Below, piece after piece: positions 46,229 to 54,681 of a DNA stretch of 64,000 bases. A program made the position numbers and the translations under genes. The DNA comes from Bacteriovoracaceae bacterium (GTDB lineage Bacteria > Bdellovibrionota > Bacteriovoracia > Bacteriovoracales > Bacteriovoracaceae). The stretch lies in NCBI GenBank assembly GCA_013141065.1, contig JABFRR010000007.1, positions 124,001-188,000 of the forward strand. Reading direction: 5' to 3'. The stretch's first letter is position 1. Every line of letters starts with the position of its first letter. The notes under the pieces are model-generated. The model did not search any database and was not told the DNA's origin. It was given only the letters and a program-made list of their open reading frames with translations.

Positions 46229-47692
46229 ATGACTCAAAATGATGCTTCTTCTTGGATTCAAGAAGAGTTTTCTTCTCATGCCTTTAGCGATGATCGTCTT
46301 CACAAGAGACTTTTAAAAATTACCAAATCTCTAGCAGAGGCACCGACTTTATCTATTAATCAAGCATGTGCTGAGTGGGCAGCCGTGAAAGGTGCTTATC
46401 GATTTTTTGACAACAACTCCGTCTCAAGCGATCTTATCCTAGATCCTCATTATAGAATTACATATGAAAGGTCGTTACCTGACGATCGTATTCTTATCGT
46501 TCAAGATACTTCTAAAATTAATTATGATTCACATCGGGCAACCGAAGGACTTAGTTCTTATAGCACTTCTAAAGGATTTGAAACTCACGGCCTTATTACT
46601 CATACAGCTCTTGCAGTTAACACGGATGGAGTTCCATTAGGAGTAATCGATCAAAAAACTTGGACGAGAAGTATTGATGATGATGTCAAAGAATTGAGTG
46701 AATATAAAAATTATAAAAGACCAATTGAAGAAAAAGAAAGTTATAGATGGATTGAGGCTTTAAAGAAATCTAAAGAACGAATGCCAGATAAAGATATTGT
46801 AATAGTTGGAGATCGTGAAAATGATATCTATGAGTTTTTTCAAGAAGCTTTAATTGAAGATGTGAATTTTGTTGTTCGTTCATCGTCTCCTAGAACGATA
46901 GAGGATACTTCCGGACTCCATCAAAATATGGATCACAAACTTCGGAAATTGCCTGAAATGGGGCGAGTGTGTTTACACATTCCTGCAAAGCAGGGAGTGG
47001 CGGCACGTTCAGCAGTGCTTGAACTTCGTTTTACTGAGGTTATGTTGTTAAGTAGACCAAGGGGAATTAAGATTGCGAGATCAGATACGCGAGTAGATAT
47101 TCCATTAAATGTAGTTGAGCTTGTTGAAAGAAATCCACCGAAAGGAATAAAAGCTCTTCACTGGAGAATTTTAACTAATTTAAAAGTTAACAATGATAAA
47201 GAAGCATTAGAAATCATTCATTATTACAAGCAAAGATGGCAAATTGAGACATTTTTTAAAATTTTAAAATCCACGTGCAAGGTTGAGGATTGTCGACTTG
47301 GACATGCTGAAAAATTAATTAAATTTATTGCATTGAAGTCGATAATTGCCTGGAGAATTTATTGGGCAACGATGCTGAGGCGAGAATCATCAGAATTACC
47401 AGCTGATTGTATTATTACAACGGCCGAATGGAAGTCAGCCTGGGTGACGTTAAATTACAAAAAAAATAAAAGAGAAAAAATCCCTAATCAGATTCCTGAA
47501 AAAGTCCCTACTCTTGATACAGTTATAAAATGGATTGCTCAACTTGGAGGCTGGCTTGGTCGTAAGGGTGATGGTGAACCGGGTGTTATGAGTATTGCGA
47601 AAGGCTGGCAAAGAATAGAATCAGGTGCAATGATGTGGGAGACAATGAATGATCAATGCAAAAAACCCACAACCGATGAAAGTTGTGGGTAA
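46229..47692 (+). CDS. IS4-family (Tn5-type) transposase
   Basis: This 487-residue transposase aligns with Tn5 Tnp along its length. Catalytic candidates are Asp in VQDTSKINY (about 93), Asp in VGDRENDIY (about 195), and Glu in YKQRWQIETFFKILK (about 338), with the YREK layout Y-x2-R-x3-E-x6-K. The N-terminal part (WIQEEFSSHAFSDDRLHKR and GAYRFF) matches the Tn5 DNA-binding region. The reading frame is intact, so the element may be active. The stop lies inside the right inverted repeat, which therefore encodes the last residues. Confidence 0.93.
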   Translation: MTQNDASSWIQEEFSSHAFSDDRLHKRLLKITKSLAEAPTLSINQACAEWAAVKGAYRFFDNNSVSSDLILDPHYRITYERSLPDDRILIVQDTSKINYDSHRATEGLSSYSTSKGFETHGLITHTALAVNTDGVPLGVIDQKTWTRSIDDDVKELSEYKNYKRPIEEKESYRWIEALKKSKERMPDKDIVIVGDRENDIYEFFQEALIEDVNFVVRSSSPRTIEDTSGLHQNMDHKLRKLPEMGRVCLHIPAKQGVAARSAVLELRFTEVMLLSRPRGIKIARSDTRVDIPLNVVELVERNPPKGIKALHWRILTNLKVNNDKEALEIIHYYKQRWQIETFFKILKSTCKVEDCRLGHAEKLIKFIALKSIIAWRIYWATMLRRESSELPADCIITTAEWKSAWVTLNYKKNKREKIPNQIPEKVPTLDTVIKWIAQLGGWLGRKGDGEPGVMSIAKGWQRIESGAMMWETMNDQCKKPTTDESCG

Positions 47693-47699
47693 TAGTAAG
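47659..47699 (-). repeat. Right terminal inverted repeat of the IS4-family element
   Basis: Inverted copy of 46113-46153. On the minus strand it also carries the hairpin followed by T6, so it can terminate transcription that enters from the right. Confidence 0.92.
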
Positions 47700-47709
47700 C
47701 TCGAAAGAG

Positions 47710-47900
47710 GGCCTTTTTTTAGGAAATTTTGTATAAATTAGCCTGAAAAGACTTATCGAGAATTTGAAAAGCTTTCTGAAGGATGAAGAATTGTAGACTG
47801 CAAAGTTTGCGATTCATTTTCCGAGGGTCGAAAGTGATTTTAAATTCGTTGAATTAATAAATTTTTCATGATCAAATTTCATAAAAAATGGGACATATAA
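47710..47900. other. Terminator remnant and upstream region of a lipoprotein gene
   Basis: 47710-47720 is the displaced 3' half of the rpsA terminator (GGCC and seven T). The rest holds no supported gene and presumably contains the promoter of the lipoprotein gene starting at 47901. No clear promoter motif was identified. Confidence 0.5.
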
Positions 47901-47929
47901 ATGAACAAAATAATTCTTATAGTTACAAT

Positions 47930-47937
47930 TCTTTTTA
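47930..47937 (+). repeat. 8-bp target site duplication of IS66 copy 2
   Basis: TCTTTTTA, repeated exactly at 49696-49703 on the other side of the element. Confidence 0.92.
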
Positions 47938-48022
47938 GAATCTATTCATCCCGCTGGGGTAATTTTTTAAATGTAAGGCCATGTTAGTTGGCCTTATGTC
48001 TTCCATATGAAAGTATTGGTGA

Positions 48023-49650
48023 ATGCCATTCGCCGATATCAAAAACTTTACCATCGAACTATTTTCCAAGCTTCCGGTCAAAATGCTAGTTGGTGCAATT
48101 AAAACTCTTCTCAATAAAGTTGATGCTCAAGAAAATAAAATAACTGAACTGTCTTCAGAAAATCAAAAGCTCAAGGATGAAATCAATCGCCTCAAAGGCG
48201 AAAAAGGCAAGCCAGATATTGCTAAAAACAAAGATGACAAGAAAGATAGTGATGATAAAAAGAAAGGCGGCAAGAACGGCGGGCGTGGAAAAAATAAAAA
48301 TGCTAAAGAAATAGAAATCCACAATACGGAAGAAAAAGATGTCGAAAAAAAGATCTTCCAAAAGATGCACAATACAAAGGTACTAGAGATGTCGTAATTC
48401 AAGACATAAATTTTAATCTAAATAATACCAAATTTATTATCCATAAATACTATTCACCATTTTTAGGAAAAGTTTTTGAAGGACAACTGCCTCCCGAATA
48501 TAAAGGTAGTATCTTCGGATCTGGTATTTGGTCATTTGTCATCCAGTTTCACTACGAGGCAAGAATGACACAAAATCTTCTTTTAAAATTTTAACCGGAC
48601 TTAAAGTCAAAAAATATCTGTCGGCGAAATTTCAAATATGATTCTTTGTCATGAGAGATTTGAAGAAGAACGACAAAATGTAAGGGAAGCTGGAATCAGT
48701 CGAAGCGATTTTTCTCAAATTGATGATACCGGTGCAAGACTTAATGGAAAGAATGGTTACAGCATTGCAGTTTGTAATCAATTTTTACTGATTATTATAC
48801 AAGTCTTTCAAAAAATAGAGAGGCTGTATTGAGAGCACTTGCCGGAACAGAATTAAAATTTGCAATTAATGAAATTGCACTCAAATATGTTGATGATAAA
48901 GTTAACAATAAGGCAATCGTTGGCGAACTTAGAAAATTACAATCAAATAGATTGTATGTGCCAGATGAGTTTACCAATGAAATCCTAAATGCTCCCTGGG
49001 CGAGAGGAAAGATTACTTCGTGGATAAAACACATAAAAGAAGGTTGTGCCATTGGTGCATTTAGGGATAATTTTCTTGGAGTGAGGTCAAAAATTTTGAT
49101 TTGTGATGATGCTCCCCAGTTTAAAGGCATCCTGGAATTCTTAGGTCTTTGTTTGATTCATGAAGAACGCCATTATAAAAAGTTAACTCCAAGTCATCCC
49201 GATTTTATAAAAGCTGTTGCCGATTTTAGAGAAACATTTTGGAAATATTACGAAAAGCTAAAGCTTTATAAAATTAATCCCAATGACAAGAAAAAGAAAG
49301 AATTGAGTGATGAATTTGATTTAATTTTTTTAGGTAAGACTTGTTACTTCGCTTTAAATCAATTGATGGAAAAAACTAGAGCAAAAAAAGATGAGCTGCT
49401 TTTGGTTTTGGAATTTCCAACTATTCCTTTGCATAATAATACTTCTGAATTGGCAATGAGAGAAAAAGTTATTCAAAGAAAAATCAGAGGATATTTTAGA
49501 AGCTTAGAAGGGGCCATGGCATCAGATATTTTCTTAGGTCTGATGAGTACTTGCCGAAAAATAGGAATTAGCTTTGGTGAATATTTAAAAGACCGATTTT
49601 ACAATCGCCACGAACTACCGCCGCTCGGTGATCTCATTTGGATGGCTTAG
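48023..49650 (+). pseudogene. IS66-family transposase, frameshifted (copy 2)
   Basis: The N-terminal frame runs 48023-48397 (coiled coil and Lys/Gly-rich linker, HNTEEKDVEKK). The catalytic part lies in the -1 frame after an A AAA AAG heptamer at 48346-48352. Relative to copy 1 this copy has T4 for T5 near 48585, A6 for A4 near 48612 and T5 for T6 near 48784, which sum to zero. From about 48829 to 49650 the frame is open with CDDAPQF and HNNTSELAMREK. One substitution (Gly to Val near 48957) also separates the copies. Confidence 0.85.
48346..48352 (+). other. A AAA AAG heptamer at the frame switch of the IS66 transposase
   Basis: In the zero frame the codons read GAA AAA AAG, the standard -1 slippery arrangement, and the -1 frame continues as DLPKDAQYKG. 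The same A7 tract is present in copy 1. An undercalled A8 would look identical. Confidence 0.5.
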
Positions 49651-50336
49651 CACTATTAAACCTGACCGATTTTCCCCATTAAAATGAATAGATTCTCTTT
49701 TTATTACTTCTTGTGCAGCTACTAAGACACAGGAGCTTGCTGAACTAAAAAGTAATTACGATGTGACAATTTCAAATACTTCAGGTCCGGTTTTTAAAGT
49801 TAATTTAAAACCAAAATTATCCACACTTAATCCTGAGTTTCACAGATGTTTTAGTAATTGGCTTATTTCGGAGGAATGTCTGAAGAGAAATTATGCTTTC
49901 TATGACTATGGTGCAGTGGATGCATTAACGGTTTCAGGATTCTGTTATAAGGAAAATGTAAAATTTGGACTTGGAGTCTCTTTTAATTTAGATAAGATTG
50001 AAAATAAACCGCCTAGTTTTATAGTAAAGGGCATGGGAGATAAAATACCTACTTCTGTAAAAGAGAATGATCAATTTTTGAAATTTAATGATGAAGTTTT
50101 ACAAAGCATGTTGGATATAAAATTAAAAATTTTCAATGCTTATCAAAAAGGAAAAAAAAGTATTAAAATTTCTTTGATTCGTAATCATAAGATTATCGAT
50201 GTTGAAGAATCTATCATTGCTCAAGATGGTTTAATTCAAGCAGGAAGTATTTGGAGTTCTCTTGAATACTGTCAACGTCCCAACCAATAGCGTTTGATAT
50301 GTTATACTAAAATAAAGATCAAAAAAGAGAGTTAAT

Positions 50337-50690
50337 ATGCAAGTCACAATAGAACTAAAAAAAGATCAAGTACTCATGAACGAGGGTGACCCTTCAGATC
50401 TTCTTTACCTACTTCACTCTGGAGAGCTAGCCGTTTATAAGTACGACAAAGTTTCAAAATCTCATAATGTCATTGGATATATCGAGCCTGGTGAAATGGT
50501 TGGCGAAATGTCGTTCTTGGATAATTTACCGAGGTCTGCGACTATTAAAGCTAAGACCGATTGTATTTTGAGAATGATGAATAGAAAAGATTTTGAAAAA
50601 ATTCTGACAACCCAAGATCCATTTGTTCATAATCTTGTTCTTACTCTTTCAGATCGATTAAGAAAGGCGAATAAGAAGATTCATTTTTAA
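50337..50690 (+). CDS. Cyclic-nucleotide-binding-domain protein
   Basis: This 117-residue stand-alone cNMP domain shows LKKDQVLMNEGDPSDLLYLLHSGELAVY at the start and the phosphate-binding cassette region PGEMVGEMSFLDNLPRSATIKA near 60. The Arg-Ser-Ala triad that contacts the cyclic nucleotide phosphate is present (PRSAT). No output domain is fused, so it must act with a partner. AGAG precedes the ATG. It lies 46 bases after the split lipoprotein gene and is probably transcribed separately. Confidence 0.85.
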   Translation: MQVTIELKKDQVLMNEGDPSDLLYLLHSGELAVYKYDKVSKSHNVIGYIEPGEMVGEMSFLDNLPRSATIKAKTDCILRMMNRKDFEKILTTQDPFVHNLVLTLSDRLRKANKKIHF

Positions 50691-50807
50691 CGAATTAACT
50701 TACTGGCTTAGTCAATTGTTAATCAAAAATCTCCATCTGGTTACACTTTGTTGCCAAATACATTAAAAACTCTTTCATATTTTTTAAAACCCACGATAAT
50801 TAATTTT

Positions 50808-51590
50808 ATGGAAATAACAAATATTGAAAGTACGAAAAAAAAACTTTGGCTAGAACAAAGACTAGCGCTAAAGATTAAAACGAATCCACATTTTTCACTT
50901 AGAGCTTTTGCTCGTTTAGTTGATGTAAGTCCTGCAGTATTATCACGGGTCCTGTCTGGTAAAAGACAACTTACTTTTAAACTCGCTGTGAGGATAGCAG
51001 ATGCCTTAGTTTTGGATCCACAAGAACGTTCTGAATTATACTCTTTTTTTAATTCACATAGAGATGAGGAAAACTTACAAACCGATCGTGTCGGTTCTGA
51101 ATTAACTATAGATTGTTTTAATGCCATGAAGGAATGGTACCACTACGGTATTACCCAGCTTCTTTTGATGGAGGGATTTAAAGAAGATCCCAAATGGATT
51201 GCCAAGATGCTTTCTATTTCTGAAATAGAAGCGAAAATGGCCATTGATCGACTCTTGCGTCTAGAAATTCTCAATCGTGATGACAATGGAAAACTATTTA
51301 AAACAACATTTCATTTAACTACCACGACAGAGGTAGCAGCAGCAGGGATTCGACATTTTCAAAAACAGATTTTAGAAAAATCAATTTATTCGCTAGAGCA
51401 CGATGACATTTCTGCTAAAGATATTACTTCCATTACAATTTCCATTAATGAAAATAAAATTTCCGAGGCGAAGAAAGAGATTACAAAATTCAGAAAGAAG
51501 ATGGCCGAGTTTTTAACTGAAGGTGAAAAAACAAGAGTCTATAATCTCGGTATTCACCTTATTCCACTCAGTAAATCAATTGAAGAATAA
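50808..51590 (+). CDS. TIGR02147-family regulator (DUF4423)
   Basis: This protein of about 260 residues has an N-terminal HTH-like part (FSLRAFARLVDVSPAVLSRVLSGKRQLTF near 32) and a C-terminal DUF4423 domain with WYHYGITQLLLMEGFKEDPKWIAKML near 108 and the SIYSLEHDDISAKDITSITISI segment near 200. TIGR02147 is a family concentrated in Bdellovibrio and Fibrobacter. It is probably a DNA-binding regulator. The ATG at 50808 begins MEITNIES; an upstream TTG at 50748 has no obvious ribosome site. Its tail meets the polysaccharide deacetylase gene. Confidence 0.8.
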   Translation: MEITNIESTKKKLWLEQRLALKIKTNPHFSLRAFARLVDVSPAVLSRVLSGKRQLTFKLAVRIADALVLDPQERSELYSFFNSHRDEENLQTDRVGSELTIDCFNAMKEWYHYGITQLLLMEGFKEDPKWIAKMLSISEIEAKMAIDRLLRLEILNRDDNGKLFKTTFHLTTTTEVAAAGIRHFQKQILEKSIYSLEHDDISAKDITSITISINENKISEAKKEITKFRKKMAEFLTEGEKTRVYNLGIHLIPLSKSIEE

Positions 51591-51591
51591 T

Positions 51592-52383
51592 TTATTTATT
51601 CCAATTAACATCATCAAGATTTTTAAATGTAAAACCACTCGCTTCTAATGCAGGTATAAATTTAGCAAGCATTTCAGCTGATTGTGTTCTCAAGTCGTGC
51701 ATAAGAACAACTCCACCTTTTACCTTTTTTGCTTCATAAAGGTAACCAGACAGACATTCATCAACAGTAATTTTTTTGCTCCAACACGCCCAATCTGCAG
51801 CTTGAAGATATTGGCCATCTTTAAATTCGACAGCTCCACCGATGTCCCACAAGACTGGTCCAATATACTGTTTTCCAATTTCACTTTGATTAAGAACTCC
51901 AGCGTACTTTCCATCCCAAGCACCTTCTGGAGCTCTATAGAAAAAATTCTTACTGTTTGTCATATAAGGAGCAAGGATTTCATGGGCATCTAAAACTTCT
52001 TTTTTTACTGTTTTTTTCCATGAAAAAAAGCTTAGGTCTTTTAAAGCGTGGTGAGACAAAGAATGATTAGCAACAATATGACCTTCATTTAAAATTCTTT
52101 TCATAAGTTCTGGTTGGTCTTTCGCTTTTTCAGCAATAACAAAAAAAGTGGCCTTAACATTATTTTCTTTTAAGGTATCTAGGATTTTATCGGTGACACC
52201 TGGAGTAGGGCCGTCATCGAAAGTTAATACGATTTCATTATGTCCACGGTGAAGTCTTTCCATATTATTTTTTGAGAAGTCTTTGTCTTGAATTTTTGAT
52301 TCATCACCAATTATTTTTTCTGAAAAATCAGCAAATGATTTTGTTGATAGAAGTAACAAGGCTGCAAGGGTTAAAGTTTTCAT
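51592..52383 (-). CDS. Secreted polysaccharide deacetylase (NodB domain)
   Basis: This 263-residue protein has a signal peptide (MKTLTLAALLLLSTKSFA). The start at 52383 has GGAG eight bases upstream, whereas earlier in-frame starts lack one. The NodB domain has VLTFDDGPTPG (catalytic Asp and metal Asp) near 60, the metal His pair in NHSLSHHALKDL near 110, RAPEGAWDGK near 150 and VVLMHDLR near 220. It removes acetyl groups from GlcNAc polymers. In predators such enzymes act on prey peptidoglycan, but prey-specific use here is inference. Confidence 0.85.
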   Translation of the reverse strand: MKTLTLAALLLLSTKSFADFSEKIIGDESKIQDKDFSKNNMERLHRGHNEIVLTFDDGPTPGVTDKILDTLKENNVKATFFVIAEKAKDQPELMKRILNEGHIVANHSLSHHALKDLSFFSWKKTVKKEVLDAHEILAPYMTNSKNFFYRAPEGAWDGKYAGVLNQSEIGKQYIGPVLWDIGGAVEFKDGQYLQAADWACWSKKITVDECLSGYLYEAKKVKGGVVLMHDLRTQSAEMLAKFIPALEASGFTFKNLDDVNWNK

Positions 52384-52532
52384 GTAGAAACTCCAGGGAA
52401 AATTAAAATTAAAAATTGTTCTGCTTGGGTGTATCAGAGATTGGAATAATAGTCTTAAAGTATGAAAATCTTTCACCTGATAGAATTTTCATGATATTGG
52501 CTTAAATCTCACGATTTTAGTATAAGGCAGAC

Positions 52533-53222
52533 ATGAAAAGTCACTTTGGTTATGAATACTTCACAAAAAGCCTAGCTGTTTTAGGTATGGAATTTACAAC
52601 AATTCGCGACTTAGATGAAAGTATTGATATTCTTTGTGCCCATTTTGGTGAGGATGATCAAGATTTATCTCTCAGAGAAGAACACTGCCCCTATTTTGGA
52701 GTGATGTGGGAAGCCGGCATTGGTTTGAGTCAACATCTGACTCGTGAGCTGTGTGAAGGGAAAAAGATCATAGAAATAGGCTGCGGACTCGCTCTTCCAA
52801 GTTTTGTTGCAACTCGCTTTGGTGGTGAAGTCATTGCCACAGATTTTCATATAGATGTTCCAGCTTTTTTAAAACTCAATCAAGAAAATAATAAAATTCA
52901 ATTTAAGTATGAAGAACTAAACTGGAGAGAGCACATACTAAAAAATGATAAAAACGAGTTTGGGCAGTTTGATCTTGTTTTAGGTTCAGATATCTTGTAT
53001 GAAAGTCAGCAGCCTGATCAAGTAGCAAAGGCCCTAATTTCTCTACTTAAACCCGGTGGAAAAATTCTCCTTTCTGATCCAGGTCGTGCTTACGTTCAAA
53101 AATTTATTAGTTGTATGCAAGCATTGGGTTATCCTGAAAAGTTCATGACAGAAAAAGTAGAAGCATCGCTTAGTCCAAATAATAAAGAAAAAGAAATCTT
53201 TTTGTTCGAGTTTTTAAAATAA
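52533..53222 (+). CDS. Family-16-type (METTL21-like) SAM methyltransferase
   Basis: This 229-residue protein has the SAM-binding IIEIGCGLALPSFVA near 88, ATDFH near 108, and the DLVLGSDILYE motif near 150, which is the [DE]xxY-type hallmark of lysine methyltransferase family 16 and related small-molecule methyltransferases. FGVMWEAGIGLSQHL near 60 precedes it. The substrate is unknown. The intergenic gap to the deacetylase is divergent, 149 bases. Confidence 0.75.
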   Translation: MKSHFGYEYFTKSLAVLGMEFTTIRDLDESIDILCAHFGEDDQDLSLREEHCPYFGVMWEAGIGLSQHLTRELCEGKKIIEIGCGLALPSFVATRFGGEVIATDFHIDVPAFLKLNQENNKIQFKYEELNWREHILKNDKNEFGQFDLVLGSDILYESQQPDQVAKALISLLKPGGKILLSDPGRAYVQKFISCMQALGYPEKFMTEKVEASLSPNNKEKEIFLFEFLK

Positions 53223-53232
53223 GGTGTAATAA

Positions 53233-53721
53233 ATGAAAAAAATGTTGTTAGTAGTGTGTGTCTTGATCAATGTAGCTTATGCAAATAATGTAACTCAAGT
53301 TGTTAAATCAAACGATGAAAATCCAAAAGTTTCCGTTATTCCTCAAGAATTACTTTCTCTTTTAGTTGATAATGGAATTAAGCAAATCGAAATTAAACCC
53401 GGTATTTACGTAGCACAGATGAATAATTTACGTTGTGATAGTTTACGAAAAGATGCTCACTTTCCTGATTCAAGTGAAGGTGGACTAACATTTATTAAAT
53501 GTTTCCAAGATGCAGAGATTGAAAGAAATGGAAAAGGAGATCTTTTAATTGAAGGACGTATGCTCGCTCAAATATTGAATTCAGTTGAATCAAACACAGG
53601 AATGACTATCTGGGATTGTTCAATGGGGGGAAGATGCACGGCTTTTGTTTCAGAGATAAAATGTTCGGTTGATTTAAATCAAGACTCTCTTTCAGACGCT
53701 TTTGTGTGTGAATTAAAATAA
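53233..53721 (+). CDS. Secreted protein of unknown function
   Basis: This 162-residue protein has a signal peptide (MKKMLLVVCVLINVAYA, then NN). The mature part has several cysteines (LRCDSL, KCFQD, DCSMGGRC, IKCSVD, FVCEL), enough for disulfides in an exported protein. I do not recognise a family. It starts 10 bases after the methyltransferase gene and is likely cotranscribed. Confidence 0.55.
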   Translation: MKKMLLVVCVLINVAYANNVTQVVKSNDENPKVSVIPQELLSLLVDNGIKQIEIKPGIYVAQMNNLRCDSLRKDAHFPDSSEGGLTFIKCFQDAEIERNGKGDLLIEGRMLAQILNSVESNTGMTIWDCSMGGRCTAFVSEIKCSVDLNQDSLSDAFVCELK

Positions 53722-54363
53722 AATATCTTCAAAGAATGCCCCACGACCAAGCTTCTCATTTATAAGATGAATTTCCAGCACCCATAATTTGGGTGTTGGA
53801 CTAAAATCAATCTCTCCCAACTTCTCTCTCGAATAGAGAGCATGAGGAAAGTCTCCCAATCTATGTCCATACATATTTGTATTGAGCTTTAATCCTAATT
53901 TATGGGCTTCACTTTCTGCAAATTGATAAAGTTCAATTCCAGTTAGTTTTTTTTCAAACCATGCTTTTTTTGTCAGTTGAAAAATAAGTTCTGGGGCCTG
54001 TGCCAATTCATGAAATGAAGGATTATTTCCGATAGCGAAGCTCTGGCCATAATCACCCTCATGCTCAAAAAAAACGGGGCCGATATCAAAAAAGAACAAA
54101 TCATTTTCTTGTAGGGTGTAATCCTGGGACTCGTCTCGAAAACTTTTAGTGGTGTTGGGTCCCATACGAAGTTTAGTAGGGTGCCATTTCTTTTCAACTT
54201 GAGAGTCAAAAAGAAATTTCTCAAACAACGCATGTGTTTCTTTTTCCTTCATGCTGGGAAGTATTTTTTTGGAAAATTCTAAGACAATCTTTTTAGTTTT
54301 TTCTTGAGCGTTTAAATAATGATTGAGATTAAATTTCTCACCACACATTTCTACTTGATTCAT
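53713..54363 (-). CDS. M24-family (pita-bread) peptidase-like protein
   Basis: This 216-residue protein has the metal ligands of M24 metallopeptidases: FFFDIGP (Asp near 92), EGDYGQSF (Asp near 103), GHRLGDFPH (His near 166), LEIHL (Glu near 196) and GAFFED (Glu near 212). It is at the short end for the family and lacks an N-terminal creatinase domain. It is probably cytoplasmic, with unknown peptide specificity. Its start overlaps the stop of the small acidic protein gene upstream as ATGA. Confidence 0.7.
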   Translation of the reverse strand: MNQVEMCGEKFNLNHYLNAQEKTKKIVLEFSKKILPSMKEKETHALFEKFLFDSQVEKKWHPTKLRMGPNTTKSFRDESQDYTLQENDLFFFDIGPVFFEHEGDYGQSFAIGNNPSFHELAQAPELIFQLTKKAWFEKKLTGIELYQFAESEAHKLGLKLNTNMYGHRLGDFPHALYSREKLGEIDFSPTPKLWVLEIHLINEKLGRGAFFEDILF

Positions 54364-54653
54364 TTGGCGTTATTTGGAGGGCACACACTGCAACCATAAT
54401 CTGATTCATCATTTGGATCATTATGTTCGTCTATTTCTGCTTGGAGAGAGTCTTTATAACTGTCAACATCTCCATCACTAGCGCCAAGGGACCTGATTAA
54501 GGTCTCTGCGAGTCCTGGAGATTTTATTTCTATATCAAGGCCAGCCTCTTCCATTTGTTGAGCAAACGAATAAGCAGCTTCCATATTTTCAATAGATGTT
54601 TCGAATAAAACGGCTTTCGAAATTGAGTCGATGACTTTAACTGTATTTGACAT
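54360..54653 (-). CDS. Small acidic protein with CxxC-like tail
   Basis: This 97-residue protein is rich in Asp and Glu. The tail reads YGCSVCPP, a possible metal or redox pair. A helical part, ENMEAAYSFAQQMEEAGLDIEIKSPGLAETLI, precedes it. It is coupled to the M24-type gene by a four-base overlap. No family is recognised. Confidence 0.55.
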   Translation of the reverse strand: MSNTVKVIDSISKAVLFETSIENMEAAYSFAQQMEEAGLDIEIKSPGLAETLIRSLGASDGDVDSYKDSLQAEIDEHNDPNDESDYGCSVCPPNNAK

Positions 54654-54681
54654 TTACCTACACTAACAAGAGAATGCTTCC

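Larger units (their letters stand above)
46113..47699 (+). mobile_element. IS4-family (Tn5/IS50-like) insertion sequence
   Basis: The 1587-bp element has 41-bp inverted ends (46113-46153 and 47659-47699) with one mismatch. The tips read CTTACTATTACCCACAA, similar to the Tn5 ends (CTGACTCTTATACACAA). It is flanked by the direct repeat CTCGAAAGAG (46103-46112 and 47700-47709), which is 10 bp and within the range of the family. Removing the element and one repeat rejoins a perfect GGCCCTC-GAAA-GAGGGCC hairpin followed by seven T, i.e. the rpsA terminator. Confidence 0.95.
47938..49695 (+). mobile_element. IS66-family element, copy 2 (ISBst12-like)
   Basis: 1758 bp, nearly identical to the inverted copy at 19152-20907. 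The left end is GAATCTATTCATCCCGCTGG and the right end is the inverse of GAATCTATTCATTTTAATGG. It is flanked by a perfect 8-bp direct repeat TCTTTTTA (47930-47937 and 49696-49703), the hallmark of IS66 insertion. It carries transposase only. The insertion looks recent, because the target duplication and the two gene halves are intact. Confidence 0.95.
47901..50290 (+). pseudogene. PDZ-like lipoprotein gene split by the IS66 copy 2
   Basis: Joining 47901-47937 with 49704-50290 (that is, removing the element and one target repeat) gives an uninterrupted 207-residue frame. It starts MNKIILIVTILF and continues ITSCAA, a clear lipoprotein signal with lipobox I-T-S-C. The C-terminal half (GDKIPTSVKENDQFLKFND, then KSIKISLIRNHKIIDVEE) looks PDZ-like. 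As found, the signal and mature parts are separated by 1.77 kb. The large 3' part could only be read from an internal GTG at 49763 and would lack export. Function unknown; probably envelope. Confidence 0.85.

Noticed and set aside
19152..49695. Inversion of the 20.9-47.9 kb segment by recombination between the two IS66 copies
   Set aside because: The copies are in inverted orientation, but copy 2 still has its matching 8-bp duplication, which an inversion between the copies would have separated.
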